DNA of 64,000 nucleotides from Chitinophagaceae bacterium (GTDB lineage Bacteria; Bacteroidota; Bacteroidia; Chitinophagales; Chitinophagaceae): NCBI GenBank assembly GCA_027484165.1, contig JAIXWH010000102.1, positions 1 to 64,000 of the forward strand, read 5' to 3'. Shown piece by piece: positions 25,578 to 34,477 of this stretch (position 1 is its first letter; each line of letters starts with the position of its first letter). The notes under the pieces were generated by a model. It saw only the letters and a program-made list of their open reading frames with translations, ran no database searches and was not told where the DNA came from. The position numbers and the translations under genes were made by a program.

Positions 25578-26003
25578 TTAAATACCATAGCGTTCACCCC
25601 ATATGGCTCCTCTTGATAATTCGAGCAAATCTGCAATGGCTTCGTAATTATCCGCTACTAGATTGAAGTCTTTAAGATGTTTAACGATTTCAACAGCTTT
25701 GTTGTTTACAAAAATCATCATCTCATCTTCGTTTTGAGTAATATCGTAGCTGAAACTATTGTACTTTTTTTGATACGCCTCGTAAAGCAATTCATGACTT
25801 ATGGTAAAACCAATATCCATAATAAAGAAAAAGTGAGCAGAGTTTGACTTCTCATGATACTTTGAATCAATGATATGCATAACATAAAGTTCAGGATCAT
25901 CGCCATTATGTGCTGAAACACCGAATTTTTCTTTGTTTGCTGAAAAGATGGAAATAGCATCAAGGATTTCCGAATTTGCAATTACTGACATTGAACTGTT
26001 CAT
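25578..26003 (-). CDS. Hypothetical protein
   Basis: The protein has 141 residues, is acidic and soluble, and its family is not recognised. Blocks visible are DAISIFSANKEKFGVSAH, HFFFIMDIGFTISHELL and EDEMMIFVNNKAVEIVKHL, with a helical C-terminus. There is no signal or membrane span. It is the first gene after the operator at 26040-26074, with a leader of about 30 nt. Confidence 0.5.
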   Translation of the reverse strand: MNSSMSVIANSEILDAISIFSANKEKFGVSAHNGDDPELYVMHIIDSKYHEKSNSAHFFFIMDIGFTISHELLYEAYQKKYNSFSYDITQNEDEMMIFVNNKAVEIVKHLKDFNLVADNYEAIADLLELSRGAIWGERYGI

Positions 26004-26039
26004 AAAATAATAAATTAGTGAATGAATATGTTTTCAATG

Positions 26040-26074
26040 CAAATAAAGTGGGTGAAATTGTAAAGGACTTACAA
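26040..26074 (-). promoter_or_regulatory. TTGTAA-N5-TTACAA operator and -7 element for 26003-25445
   Basis: There is a perfect palindrome at 26058-26074. TTTATTTG on the minus strand (26040-26047) lies 10 bp downstream, one mismatch from TAnnTTTG. Confidence 0.8.
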
Positions 26075-26100
26075 AATAGAGTTATTTAAAAACAATTAAA

Positions 26101-27066
26101 TTAATTATCTATTTCAGTTAAAACTTTTTCAAACATAATTGTCAAATTTTTACTCTGTTCTATTCTCATATCAAAACCAGGTTTTGTATAAACCAAAATA
26201 TAGCATTTTCTATTTGTTGATATACACTCATAAGTCCATTTATACCAATTATTGTATCCACTGACAGGAGTAATTTCTTCAGCAGATTTTGATAATTCAG
26301 GGAATTTTTTACGGAGCTTTTCCAATGATTTTTTTGATAGTATTTTTTTTAATGCAGCGCCTTTTGAAATTACAATAGTTCTATTATCTTTTTTAAAACA
26401 CCCTTCTTCTATATTATTGGAAATTTCAATTGCAGGCTTTAAAACATATTGCCAAATAACATCCTGATTAAATGTATTACCCATCTCTGAAAAACTTAAA
26501 CTATGCCAAGGTGTTAATTCAATTCCAAATATATTTTTCAAAGAGGGAACATCTTTTAAATTTAGTACTTTCTTCAACCATAAAAGCCTATTATCATACC
26601 ACCATACAAAAGTATCATGTAAGATAGGCAGTATTTTATCTTTATTTTTAATGTCATTTTTATAATTTTTTAGTTGATTTTTCAAAGGTTTATCTTTTTT
26701 AAAAAACTCATCATTTAGAAAAAAATTTTCATTGTTTTCAATAAAGCTAATAATGGTATTATAATAACATTGATTTTTATCCTCAAAAATCCTTAAAATG
26801 TTCAAAGGATGATTATTATATACATCTTGCATATCTCCCCCTGCACCGGGGTTTAAATTTAGAAACACAGCTTTGAGATCTTTTGAAGATGGATTACCAA
26901 TATAGGGTTCAGGAAAATATCTGAAAGGAATAACTTTCAAAAAACTGTACGGATTATCTTTAAAAAAATCATCCCATTCTTCAATCATTCCTATTTGATT
27001 TTTTGAAATGTCATGCCATTTTTTGACATATTTATCTATGCAAGTAATATAATCAACGTCTTTCAT
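26101..27066 (-). CDS. Hypothetical protein with a possible uracil-DNA-glycosylase-like fold
   Basis: The protein has 321 residues and is soluble. The block LKAVFLNLNPGAGGD near residue 85 resembles the first catalytic loop of the UDG superfamily (hydrophobic strand then N-P-G). A later WHSLSFSEMGN near 195 and VISKGAALKKIL near 235 could be other strands of that fold. This is a faint match and the catalytic loop HPSP-type motif is not seen. There is no TTGTAA-type site in front of it; the promoter is not evident. Confidence 0.4.
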   Translation of the reverse strand: MKDVDYITCIDKYVKKWHDISKNQIGMIEEWDDFFKDNPYSFLKVIPFRYFPEPYIGNPSSKDLKAVFLNLNPGAGGDMQDVYNNHPLNILRIFEDKNQCYYNTIISFIENNENFFLNDEFFKKDKPLKNQLKNYKNDIKNKDKILPILHDTFVWWYDNRLLWLKKVLNLKDVPSLKNIFGIELTPWHSLSFSEMGNTFNQDVIWQYVLKPAIEISNNIEEGCFKKDNRTIVISKGAALKKILSKKSLEKLRKKFPELSKSAEEITPVSGYNNWYKWTYECISTNRKCYILVYTKPGFDMRIEQSKNLTIMFEKVLTEIDN

Positions 27067-27166
27067 TTGCTAATTGTTAATGTGTTAATAGTTATAAAAT
27101 CATCTCATTTTCAAATCAAAATATTACTTTTATGTTATTCACTTCGCAAATCATAAGCAATAAATA

Positions 27167-28066
27167 TCAATATAAAGTTATCATTTGTGAATCTGAAATT
27201 TCTTGAATATGTATCTTTTTAATTTTCAATTTTTCTTCCACAACCATCACTACCCTAAATCCAATATCATCAGATGGTTTTGAGTACGATTTTTTACTCC
27301 TAATTCTGATATCATAACCAGGATCTTTAAATCCTCCTCCTTTGGCTAATCCTTTTTCGGCAACCATTTCAGCAACGTTACCACAAATATTGTAAAGACC
27401 ATAACTATTAGGCTTAAATTGATTGATTCTACAAACTGATAAATACTTATAATTGTAAATTGGATCATAATAATCATCTTCTGCAATAATCTCATATTTT
27501 TTTGAAACCAGATTGTAAGTTATTCTCTCAATTCCTACTCTATTGAAATTACATAAATAACGTCCATCTTTGCCCCTCAAATAGGGACCCCATGGGTAAA
27601 GAAATCGTGAATACCCACCTCTCGCCGCAAACTCCCACTCACTCTCTGTCGGCAATCGAAAAGTCACATTATTAAATTTACGTTTCGAATCCTTGTTGTA
27701 CTGATCCGTTTTCCATTTACAAAATTCAACTGCAGCATCATAACTGATATTACTTACCGGAAAATTATCAATTGAAAAACCATTTTCATAAGCGAAATAA
27801 TTCATTTTAAAAATACTGTCTATTTTCAAAGAATCAATTTTATATCTTTCATATAAATCCATCCTTCCCGATTTTTTCAACTCATTTAAAAAAGTAAAAT
27901 AATCATGGAGTGAGACTTCATATTTGCCGAATAATAAATTTTCTTTTATCAATACATATTCCTGTAGTAAAGGCTTTTCTGTTTTACTTTTCTTTCTAAA
28001 TTGAGCGAATGAACAATAAAAGTTGAAGAACAATATTGCAAATATGAGAGTAATACTTCTTTTCAT
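27167..28066 (-). CDS. Secreted SUMF1/formylglycine-generating-enzyme-like protein (GldJ/GldK type)
   Basis: The protein has 299 residues. Signal peptide residues 1-21 end in SFAQ. The SUMF1 domain follows: FGKYEVSLHDYFTFLNE, PVSNISYDAAVEFCKW, FRLPTESEWEFAARGG, PNSYGLYNICGNVAEMV, GGGFKDPG and DIGFRVVM. Bacteroidota use this fold in gliding-motility lipoproteins and other non-enzymatic envelope proteins; the catalytic cysteines of true formylglycine enzymes are not evident. No lipobox cysteine follows the signal. It is a single gene without a recognised operator. Confidence 0.85.
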   Translation of the reverse strand: MKRSITLIFAILFFNFYCSFAQFRKKSKTEKPLLQEYVLIKENLLFGKYEVSLHDYFTFLNELKKSGRMDLYERYKIDSLKIDSIFKMNYFAYENGFSIDNFPVSNISYDAAVEFCKWKTDQYNKDSKRKFNNVTFRLPTESEWEFAARGGYSRFLYPWGPYLRGKDGRYLCNFNRVGIERITYNLVSKKYEIIAEDDYYDPIYNYKYLSVCRINQFKPNSYGLYNICGNVAEMVAEKGLAKGGGFKDPGYDIRIRSKKSYSKPSDDIGFRVVMVVEEKLKIKKIHIQEISDSQMITLY

Positions 28067-28122
28067 ATTTTATTGATTTGTGTTAGAATGATTATAAGTT
28101 AAAGCTGTAATAAATAAACTAA

Positions 28123-29970
28123 CTACCTTATCCCCCAATGATGTGCAATAATCACCATTGCCATAGTATCCAGTTTACAATAATTCAAAAGCTGATTTTT
28201 TATTTCCTCTTTTTGAGAGACCGATAAGGAATCATCGAAGCGTATACGCTGGTAGGCTCTCATCGCATCAGTACCGCCATTTACCACATCTTCTTCTGCA
28301 TCTTCTTCCGAAATGGCAACCAGTGTATCATAAGGATCTATAACCGCACCAAGCAAATCAGTTGCAGCGTAATCTTTAAAAAATGGAACTGTATGTAAAT
28401 AAGGATTATGGTTCCAAATGGCGGGAAGCACTTTTTTGATTGAGGTTTTTCCTTTCATGTAGGGATGAAAATAATGTTCAAGCGTCATTCTGTTCATATC
28501 AATCAATCGCCCCTCTCTTTTGTTTTTTTTGTCATTATCATGAGTCATATTAAGTATCCATTGACTCAGTGTTTGATTTTGATAACCAAAGATTTCCATC
28601 TGATTTAAGATACCCCTTAATACAGTATTTTCATGAGTAGCCCACATCAACGGAGTACCTGTGTTTCCAATCAAATCCATCAATGATTCTGCAAATTCAA
28701 AGTTGGGAAATTGATCTCCGGTATGAATCCACTCTTTGTGTTCAGGTGCTGCACCCGGATATTTGATGGTATGACAACTCCACTGAAATGCAATCAATTC
28801 GTAAGGTCTCATTCCTTTATGAAAAGGCATTGCACCAGTATAAGTTTCAAAATCGATAAAATGTAAAGGATATTTTAATTCACCGCTTATGGATTTTAGC
28901 TCATTAGAAATCCACTCATTATTGTTCCTAGTATTTTCCAATTGAATCAATTGTCTTGTTCCTCTGGATCCGAACTCTCCTTTTTTATTTTTCAACCTTT
29001 CTACATCAATATCCCAAAGAGATGATTTTTGCTGTTCAATTAATTCATCAAAATGTTCTCCAGCTCCAAAATATAAATCGAAAATATGGTCCTTTTCAAT
29101 TGCTAACTCTCCCCAGCATTCTTTATATCCATTGGGCATATAATTGCCTGAGTTAAATTCACAACTCTTACAGGATTTATTGATTTTGTAGTGAGATGAA
29201 TTTATCCCATTGTTCAATATTTCTAAAAATAGATTGGATCTGTTCTTGATGACAGACTGCATTTGAATAACTTCTTTTGTAACTGACATGTAATCTAAAA
29301 TACCATCCTTCAGAAGTTCATCAATATACCTACTTTTTTCAGGATCATTTTCATATTTGAATACCACTTCGGGTTTATTGAATTTTGGCTTTTGCTGAGT
29401 GATAATTTCATTTAGCTCCTTATTGGAATCTTTACCCGGCTTTATGCTAAACCAACCAGCCATGCCATCAATTTGGGTTCTTTTGGCTTTATCTGGCATC
29501 AATAATGAGCATTCCACTTCAAATTGAGGAAAGGCCTCTGTTAAAACTAGATATTGATAGGCAACATCCTCAATATATTTTTCCAGTTGCTTTTTTTGTT
29601 TTTCGGAATCCTTTTCTGTATGATGAGATTTTGCTTTTACTTCTATCAGATGGAGTTTATTTCCTCTTTTCTTCAATACATCTATACGAATGATTTTTTG
29701 TCCGGCTTTGATGGCTGCTTCAAACAAAGTGCAGTTTTCCTGTTCGAGATACTCATTTGTCTTAGCAACACTCTCGGCAGTAGAACCAGTGATTTCAACT
29801 CCATCCGGAAACAATAAAGTAGCCATGTGACCTACAATATATCCTCCCTGAGCCAGCATTTCCATATATTCGTTGGTATCATTTGAAGTAGGATAATGCG
29901 CTTTTTTATACACTAATTTCTTAGGACAAGAAGATGCTAATTGAAAATCGGACTTTGAAAGTGTTTGCAT
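28123..29970 (-). CDS. DUF2779 nuclease: Cas4/RecB-like domain plus DnaQ-like exonuclease domain
   Basis: The protein has 615 residues. The N-terminal half looks like a RecB/Cas4-type PD-(D/E)xK nuclease: SKDFQ-type start with Cys15, IRIDVLKKRGNKLHLIEVKAKS near 95-115, and cysteines in CKSCEFN...CWG near 265-285 that would complete an iron-sulfur cluster. The C-terminal DUF2779 half opens with PLHFIDFETYTG, a DEDD-type exonuclease Exo I motif, and ends LNYCKLDTMAMVII, a plausible Exo III. It is likely a DNA- or RNA-degrading effector. The promoter operator at 30036-30070 places it in the regulon. Confidence 0.8.
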   Translation of the reverse strand: MQTLSKSDFQLASSCPKKLVYKKAHYPTSNDTNEYMEMLAQGGYIVGHMATLLFPDGVEITGSTAESVAKTNEYLEQENCTLFEAAIKAGQKIIRIDVLKKRGNKLHLIEVKAKSHHTEKDSEKQKKQLEKYIEDVAYQYLVLTEAFPQFEVECSLLMPDKAKRTQIDGMAGWFSIKPGKDSNKELNEIITQQKPKFNKPEVVFKYENDPEKSRYIDELLKDGILDYMSVTKEVIQMQSVIKNRSNLFLEILNNGINSSHYKINKSCKSCEFNSGNYMPNGYKECWGELAIEKDHIFDLYFGAGEHFDELIEQQKSSLWDIDVERLKNKKGEFGSRGTRQLIQLENTRNNNEWISNELKSISGELKYPLHFIDFETYTGAMPFHKGMRPYELIAFQWSCHTIKYPGAAPEHKEWIHTGDQFPNFEFAESLMDLIGNTGTPLMWATHENTVLRGILNQMEIFGYQNQTLSQWILNMTHDNDKKNKREGRLIDMNRMTLEHYFHPYMKGKTSIKKVLPAIWNHNPYLHTVPFFKDYAATDLLGAVIDPYDTLVAISEEDAEEDVVNGGTDAMRAYQRIRFDDSLSVSQKEEIKNQLLNYCKLDTMAMVIIAHHWGIR

Positions 29971-30035
29971 TAAAAAGGGTTTAAAGTAAATTTATAGATA
30001 AAATATTTATTTAATAAGCAAATAGTTAATTTGCA

Positions 30036-30070
30036 CAAATATGATAAACGAGATTGTAATCTTTTTACAA
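30036..30070 (-). promoter_or_regulatory. TTGTAA-N5-TTACAA operator and -7 element for 29970-28123
   Basis: There is a perfect palindrome at 30054-30070, the exact reverse complement of the core at 21976. CATATTTG on the minus strand (30036-30043) lies 10 bp downstream, one mismatch from TAnnTTTG. The palindrome ends 8 bp before the ATG of the WYL gene at 30079, so occupancy could also repress that gene. Confidence 0.8.
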
Positions 30071-30078
30071 TCTAAAAA

Positions 30079-31128
30079 ATGATTTCAATGGCCACTAAAA
30101 GAAACATCAGACCAAAAGCTAAATTATTCAACGAACGTTTGGAGCTAATCGATGAACTTTTATACAAATTGGGACATATTCCATCAAGAATTGAACTTCA
30201 TAAAAAGGTAAATGCAAAACTTCAGGAGAAAGTGACGCTTGAATGTATTGACAATGATATCTCAGATTTAAAAGATGAGTTGATTACTTATAATCTGAAA
30301 TACAAAACGAATATTGAGCTGAAATTTATAAGAAACACAGGCTATAGTTATTCAGAGAGAGGATTTAGATTATATAAAAATTCAGTAAGTGATGCTGATA
30401 AAAATTTATTACTTCTTGCAAACAGTTTATTTAATGTATTTAATGGCACCCCTCTTCATGATAAATTCAGTGAAGTAGTAAAAAAAGTGATGGCCGAAAG
30501 TTTAACTGGAGGAACAAATTTGGAAGCTATCCCAAATGATTTTGTACAAGTGGATAAAAGTGTATCCTTAAAAAGTACGCAATGGATTCCACGATTACTG
30601 GAAGCCATTTTTGAAAAAGATTGTCTTGAAATTGTTTACAAAAGTAAAAAAAGAGACATGTGCCCATATGTAATTAAGCAGTACAGAAATAAATGGTATA
30701 TGGTTGCCTGGGATTACAGCTCAACCCATAAAAGCAAAACCAATTTGTATGCCATTGATAATATTGAAGAGATTGTAGGATTTAGTGGTGAAAAATATTT
30801 TGTTGATCCTGAATTTAATGCTGCCGATTATTTCAAATACTCTTTAGGAATTTGGCATGAGCACAATGAGAAACCAGTGAAAGTTGTACTCGATTTTTTA
30901 GAGCCGAAAATGTTTGATAGCATTATCAATAATCCGCTGCACCATTCTCAAAAACATATACTCAATGAAGCCGGTAACAAACTAACAGTTAGTATTGAAG
31001 TATATGATTGTCTTGAACTATATACTATGATTAACAGTTATGGCTGCAATGTAAAGGTAATGAAACCTAAGTCTGTTGCGGATAAGGTGAGGGAGAATGC
31101 TAAGAATCTAATATTACTATATAAATAG
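30079..31128 (+). CDS. WYL-domain transcriptional regulator, copy 2
   Basis: The protein has 349 residues (a second in-frame ATG at 30088 is equally good). The N-terminal winged-helix region contains TLECIDNDISDLKDE. The WYL domain carries YRNKWYMVAWDYSSTHKSK and YAIDNIEEIVGF, and the C-terminal extension ends VRENAKNLILLYK. It is a paralogue of the regulator at 18269. An operator lies directly upstream of its start, which fits autoregulation by the divergent promoter region. It is followed after 6 bp by a hypothetical gene. Confidence 0.88.
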   Translation: MISMATKRNIRPKAKLFNERLELIDELLYKLGHIPSRIELHKKVNAKLQEKVTLECIDNDISDLKDELITYNLKYKTNIELKFIRNTGYSYSERGFRLYKNSVSDADKNLLLLANSLFNVFNGTPLHDKFSEVVKKVMAESLTGGTNLEAIPNDFVQVDKSVSLKSTQWIPRLLEAIFEKDCLEIVYKSKKRDMCPYVIKQYRNKWYMVAWDYSSTHKSKTNLYAIDNIEEIVGFSGEKYFVDPEFNAADYFKYSLGIWHEHNEKPVKVVLDFLEPKMFDSIINNPLHHSQKHILNEAGNKLTVSIEVYDCLELYTMINSYGCNVKVMKPKSVADKVRENAKNLILLYK

Positions 31129-31134
31129 AAAAAT

Positions 31135-31989
31135 ATGATAGATAGTCCAGAATGCATAAAAGTTATAAACCCTTTTGAAAGGCAAAAATGGTTTTCGAAT
31201 TGGCATCCAATAATTAAATTAATTATTGATTACACTAACACTTATGGTTTCAATGACAATCAAGAACTCTTTCTTTTACTTAACGAAGATTTAAAAAAGA
31301 ATCAAACCCTTTGGTATCCAAGTTCATTTGTTGACACCACTGATATCATTTATGTGAACAATGAATTATTCCCAGAATTTGAAAATAACAGTCCTGATGT
31401 CTATATACACAATGACGGAGATTATGATTCAATCTATTATTTTAAAAATCAAACAGAAGAAAAGAAAATTTACATAATAAAAGAAATTTGTTTAGCATTC
31501 GATCACCAAAATAATTTAAAAGAGTTTTATTTATTCTATATAATAAAAAATGGAAAGAGAAAATGGGTGATGTTTTTCCCTGGTTTGCTTAATGAGAAAT
31601 TATTGAATTTATTTTTATATAATTCGGTTGAGATTAAATTCATTTATTCAGTTTGCGATGGAATTTTGAATGGAATGAATTTTTATCTAGGTGAAAGAAG
31701 TCAATACTTTCCATTAAAATTCTACTCTTTTTTCTACCAATCATTAAAAACAAAATATCACATTTCGGAATATCACTATAGTGAATATAATGGAGGTAGT
31801 ATCAATTTTAAAAACGAGAACATCATTGAATTAGTTAATAAAATAGAAATAAAAGAAAATGTTAGCATTGATTATTTAAAAGAAATAGAAAATAACTTTA
31901 AAAATCCTATAGATGTTTTCAATCGATTTGAAAACTATGGGAATTGTAATGAATTGTGGTTGAGAATTATTAATCAATTTCTTAAATAA
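31135..31989 (+). CDS. Hypothetical protein in operon with WYL regulator 2
   Basis: The protein has 284 residues, is soluble, very rich in Asn, Tyr, Phe and Lys, and of unknown family. Blocks visible are PFERQKWFSNWHPIIKLI near 12 and NDGDYDSIYYF near 97, with alternating strands in the centre (KRKWVMFFPGLLN). It begins 6 bp after the regulator, so the two are co-transcribed. A link between this protein and regulation is possible but not shown. Confidence 0.5.
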   Translation: MIDSPECIKVINPFERQKWFSNWHPIIKLIIDYTNTYGFNDNQELFLLLNEDLKKNQTLWYPSSFVDTTDIIYVNNELFPEFENNSPDVYIHNDGDYDSIYYFKNQTEEKKIYIIKEICLAFDHQNNLKEFYLFYIIKNGKRKWVMFFPGLLNEKLLNLFLYNSVEIKFIYSVCDGILNGMNFYLGERSQYFPLKFYSFFYQSLKTKYHISEYHYSEYNGGSINFKNENIIELVNKIEIKENVSIDYLKEIENNFKNPIDVFNRFENYGNCNELWLRIINQFLK

Positions 31990-32048
31990 TAAATTAATCT
32001 TTAAGTAAATTACCAGAGCAGTATTCTTTAAAGTGTTTAAGTACTGAA

Positions 32049-32675
32049 CTAATTTCTGATTTTTTTGTATTCATTACCAAATTTCTGAATTACATTAATA
32101 ATTTTATCATCTATTTTTTTTGTAGTAGGAAAAATCGATTTAAATGAAAAATTACCAGGTAAATCAATCTGAAGAATTGAAGAATCTACTTTTCCCCAAA
32201 GTAATTTAATGTGTTCTTTTTTATACCTAATATTTATACAAGAATTTAAATTATCCTCAAAAGTTTTTATATTTCCTTTAATTTCAGTAACATCATTCCC
32301 CATTTTAACTAGGGCACCGTTTTCCCCTAATTTTTCTCTTGCAATTCTAGACTTATCATAACTAAGCGTTTCCAATTCTTGAATATGTCCTATAATATAA
32401 TTTATAGGATTTTCTCCTTCTGTACAAACAGTTGTAAATAATACAACATCTTTGAAATAATTATTTCTTAAAGCATCATCATTATGAACAGCCTGCAAAA
32501 AACCATATTGATAACCATCATCTAGAATCCTATTTTTTGAAAAATTCCATTCTTCCCAACCAAAACCATGCTGCCATTCAAAAAAAGTTCCATAATACCA
32601 TGATCTGCACTTTCCATTCAATCCAGATGGTTTCGCCCAATTATTATTATTAAAAGACATTTTAGCCAAATACAT
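32049..32675 (-). CDS. Hypothetical protein
   Basis: The protein has 208 residues and is soluble. The N-terminal 70 residues are Trp/Gly/Phe-rich (GKCRSWYYGTFFEWQHGFGWEEWNF), followed by a helical middle with coiled-coil tendency (residues 110-150) and a basic C-terminus. The family is not recognised. It is a single gene; the 166-bp region upstream holds only one TTACAA half-site with no clear -7 element, so membership in the regulon is doubtful. Confidence 0.45.
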   Translation of the reverse strand: MYLAKMSFNNNNWAKPSGLNGKCRSWYYGTFFEWQHGFGWEEWNFSKNRILDDGYQYGFLQAVHNDDALRNNYFKDVVLFTTVCTEGENPINYIIGHIQELETLSYDKSRIAREKLGENGALVKMGNDVTEIKGNIKTFEDNLNSCINIRYKKEHIKLLWGKVDSSILQIDLPGNFSFKSIFPTTKKIDDKIINVIQKFGNEYKKIRN

Positions 32676-32841
32676 AATTTTATATTTAAATCTTTAAATT
32701 AAAATCACCTTTTTTTGTAAGTAGTTTGATCATCTTATTCCAAAAAAGCATCATTTAGTTTTTCATTATTAAAATTTTTATTTAAAAATCTCTTGTTTAG
32801 AAAAAAATAGATGAGTAGGTATAATCTTTGTTTTTAAAATA

Positions 32842-33312
32842 TTAAAACGAATTATTTAATAATGGTAATCGAGCATTTTGTTTATAATACTTATAAAGCA
32901 ATAATGACTCTATATATGATGGTGGCTCTCCGGGTAAGGTGTACATCACATAAAATTTTAAGCGATCAATATTATTTTCATTCATAAATTTTTTAACGTA
33001 ATCATTTGTTTGAACATCTTTTTTTGTTTCAATGTCTTTGCATCTTGAAGCCTTGAGTCTTTCATTAAGAGAATGATTACCAAAAGTGCCATCAGTATTT
33101 ATTTTACCTGCCATCCCAATATAGTAAACTTCGCTTGTTATATCGTCAACCCAAACATATATTCCAACTAGATTTTCTACATTTTCATTAATAATTTCAT
33201 TGTATCTTTTCCGACCATTTTCCTGATTGAAAATATTTCTATCAATATTAAAACTCACCATAGGTAAACTTACATATGTTCTAATTATTTCTTGAATTGT
33301 AACTATATTCAT
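32842..33312 (-). CDS. GIY-YIG nuclease-like protein
   Basis: The protein has 156 residues. The GIY-YIG core is visible: GIYVWVDD (about residue 49), VYYIGMAGKI (about 62), a helix with the catalytic Arg candidate LNERLKASR, and the metal-binding Glu in YIESLLLYKYY, followed by LPLLNNS near the C-terminus, which corresponds to the terminal Asn-rich part of the family. The domain cleaves DNA in homing and restriction enzymes. There is no extra DNA-binding domain. It stands alone between two hypothetical genes on the same strand. Confidence 0.7.
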   Translation of the reverse strand: MNIVTIQEIIRTYVSLPMVSFNIDRNIFNQENGRKRYNEIINENVENLVGIYVWVDDITSEVYYIGMAGKINTDGTFGNHSLNERLKASRCKDIETKKDVQTNDYVKKFMNENNIDRLKFYVMYTLPGEPPSYIESLLLYKYYKQNARLPLLNNSF

Positions 33313-33364
33313 TTAGTTTAAGTTTTTAAAATAATTTAATTAAAATTAAAATTTTTTATATTTT

Positions 33365-33988
33365 CTACCTAATTTTTTCCACCTCCACCCTCACTCCTAG
33401 CCTAAATAATTCCTCAACAAAATCAACTTGCTTTGCGCTGTTTATAATCAACTGTCCTATAATATCAAGAGAGTTTGTTTTGTCGGTTATCACTTCTCCA
33501 TTTGAGTTTATAAAAACTGAAACCGCAGGTATGGATATTTCATTTACATCTATAAACACATTCACATTTTCAATGTAAAACGATTCATATTTTTTATCCG
33601 TAAGTGCCTGATTGATTGCTTGGCAATCAACATCATTCATTTCCTTTGGCGCAACTGCCGTTAAAAAACTATGGAATAAAGTAACATCAGGAAAAGTTGA
33701 CAATGAAAGATGCACCCTTTCTGTTTGATTATTTCGCTCATTAGTTTCCATGAGGTCATAGAAAAAAACAATACTCTTATCATAGTTGTCCTTAAATAAA
33801 AGCACTTCGGTTTTATTTTGATACTCCTCCGAAAAATCAAACTCATCCAAAGAAATATAATTTACCCTCCAATCTATGATATCCAATTCATCATCAGGCA
33901 AATTTTCTAAAAACACAGCGTATTGCTCATTGGCAAGTTGGCAAAGCTGCAAGCAATTATCTATGGTGGCGGTAACTTCTTGTAACAT
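33365..33988 (-). CDS. Hypothetical protein from a near-leaderless transcript
   Basis: The protein has 207 residues, is acidic and soluble, and of unknown family. The N-terminal half is Asp/Glu-rich (LPDDELDIIDW, LDEFDFSEEYQNK), and the second half is strand-rich with FYIENVNVFIDVNEISIPAVS. The ATG at 33988 lies only 7 bp downstream of a perfect TATATTTG -7 element, so the mRNA would have almost no leader. No better internal start is visible near the N-terminus. It is under the operator at 34014. Confidence 0.5.
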   Translation of the reverse strand: MLQEVTATIDNCLQLCQLANEQYAVFLENLPDDELDIIDWRVNYISLDEFDFSEEYQNKTEVLLFKDNYDKSIVFFYDLMETNERNNQTERVHLSLSTFPDVTLFHSFLTAVAPKEMNDVDCQAINQALTDKKYESFYIENVNVFIDVNEISIPAVSVFINSNGEVITDKTNSLDIIGQLIINSAKQVDFVEELFRLGVRVEVEKIR

Positions 33989-33995
33989 ATCGGGA

Positions 33996-34030
33996 CAAAT
34001 ATAGAAGTCTTGGTTGTAAACTATTTACAA
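33996..34030 (-). promoter_or_regulatory. TTGTAA-N5-TTACAA operator and perfect -7 element for 33988-33365
   Basis: There is a perfect palindrome at 34014-34030. TATATTTG on the minus strand (33996-34003) at 10 bp is a perfect TAnnTTTG. It is back to back with the degenerate site at 34059. Confidence 0.85.
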
Positions 34031-34058
34031 ACTAAAATTCTTTAATTAAAATATGAGA

Positions 34059-34093
34059 TTATAAATAGAATACAAAGTGAAAATCTAGGTTTG
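34059..34093 (+). promoter_or_regulatory. Degenerate TTGTAA-type operator and perfect -7 element for 34118-35347
   Basis: TTATAA-N5-ATACAA (34059-34075) has one mismatch per half-site. TAGGTTTG (34086-34093) follows after exactly 10 bp and is a perfect TAnnTTTG. It forms a divergent pair with the site at 34014, like the pair at 21931/21976. Confidence 0.7.
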
Positions 34094-34117
34094 TACCCAA
34101 ACTAAAAAACTCATTCT

Positions 34118-34474
34118 ATGCTAAAAAACATCTTAATGATTGCTGCTTTAATTGGCGCTTGCTTCTTTCCAAAAGTTGAACTGGTATCTGGTGGAATTGG
34201 CACTGACCCGATCAGATTGGGAGGAATTTGTCAATTGTATATCTTTTTTTCAATTCTCTATTTTATTTATAAAAGAAGAGATATCCCCTTTTATGGAAAA
34301 TTGTGGACGGGGATTTCTCTGTTCTTCACTATTTTATTTGCGACCTTATTAGGTGGTTATATCAAAGAGAAGTGGAAACAAAAAGAATATGGTTCAGCAT
34401 TCCTGGCATTTATGATTCCGTTTTTATGGTTTATCAATAAGTTGGAAAAATCTGAAAAGCAATTAAAAAAGTAA
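34118..34474 (+). CDS. Small membrane protein
   Basis: The protein has 118 residues and four hydrophobic stretches (about 3-15, 34-50, 60-80 and 90-106), ending in a basic tail NKLEKSEKQLKK. The family is not recognised. It is the first gene of a three-gene operon, 3 bp upstream of the caspase-like gene. Pairing of a small membrane protein with a possible protease is notable because pore-forming partners activated by proteolysis are known in antiphage systems; that link is inference. Confidence 0.55.
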   Translation: MLKNILMIAALIGACFFPKVELVSGGIGTDPIRLGGICQLYIFFSILYFIYKRRDIPFYGKLWTGISLFFTILFATLLGGYIKEKWKQKEYGSAFLAFMIPFLWFINKLEKSEKQLKK

Positions 34475-34477
34475 TCT

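Noticed and set aside
32676-32841. TTGTAAGTAGTTTGATC as a thirteenth regulon site upstream of 32675
   Set aside because: Only one half-site is present and no -7 element lies at the 10-bp spacing.
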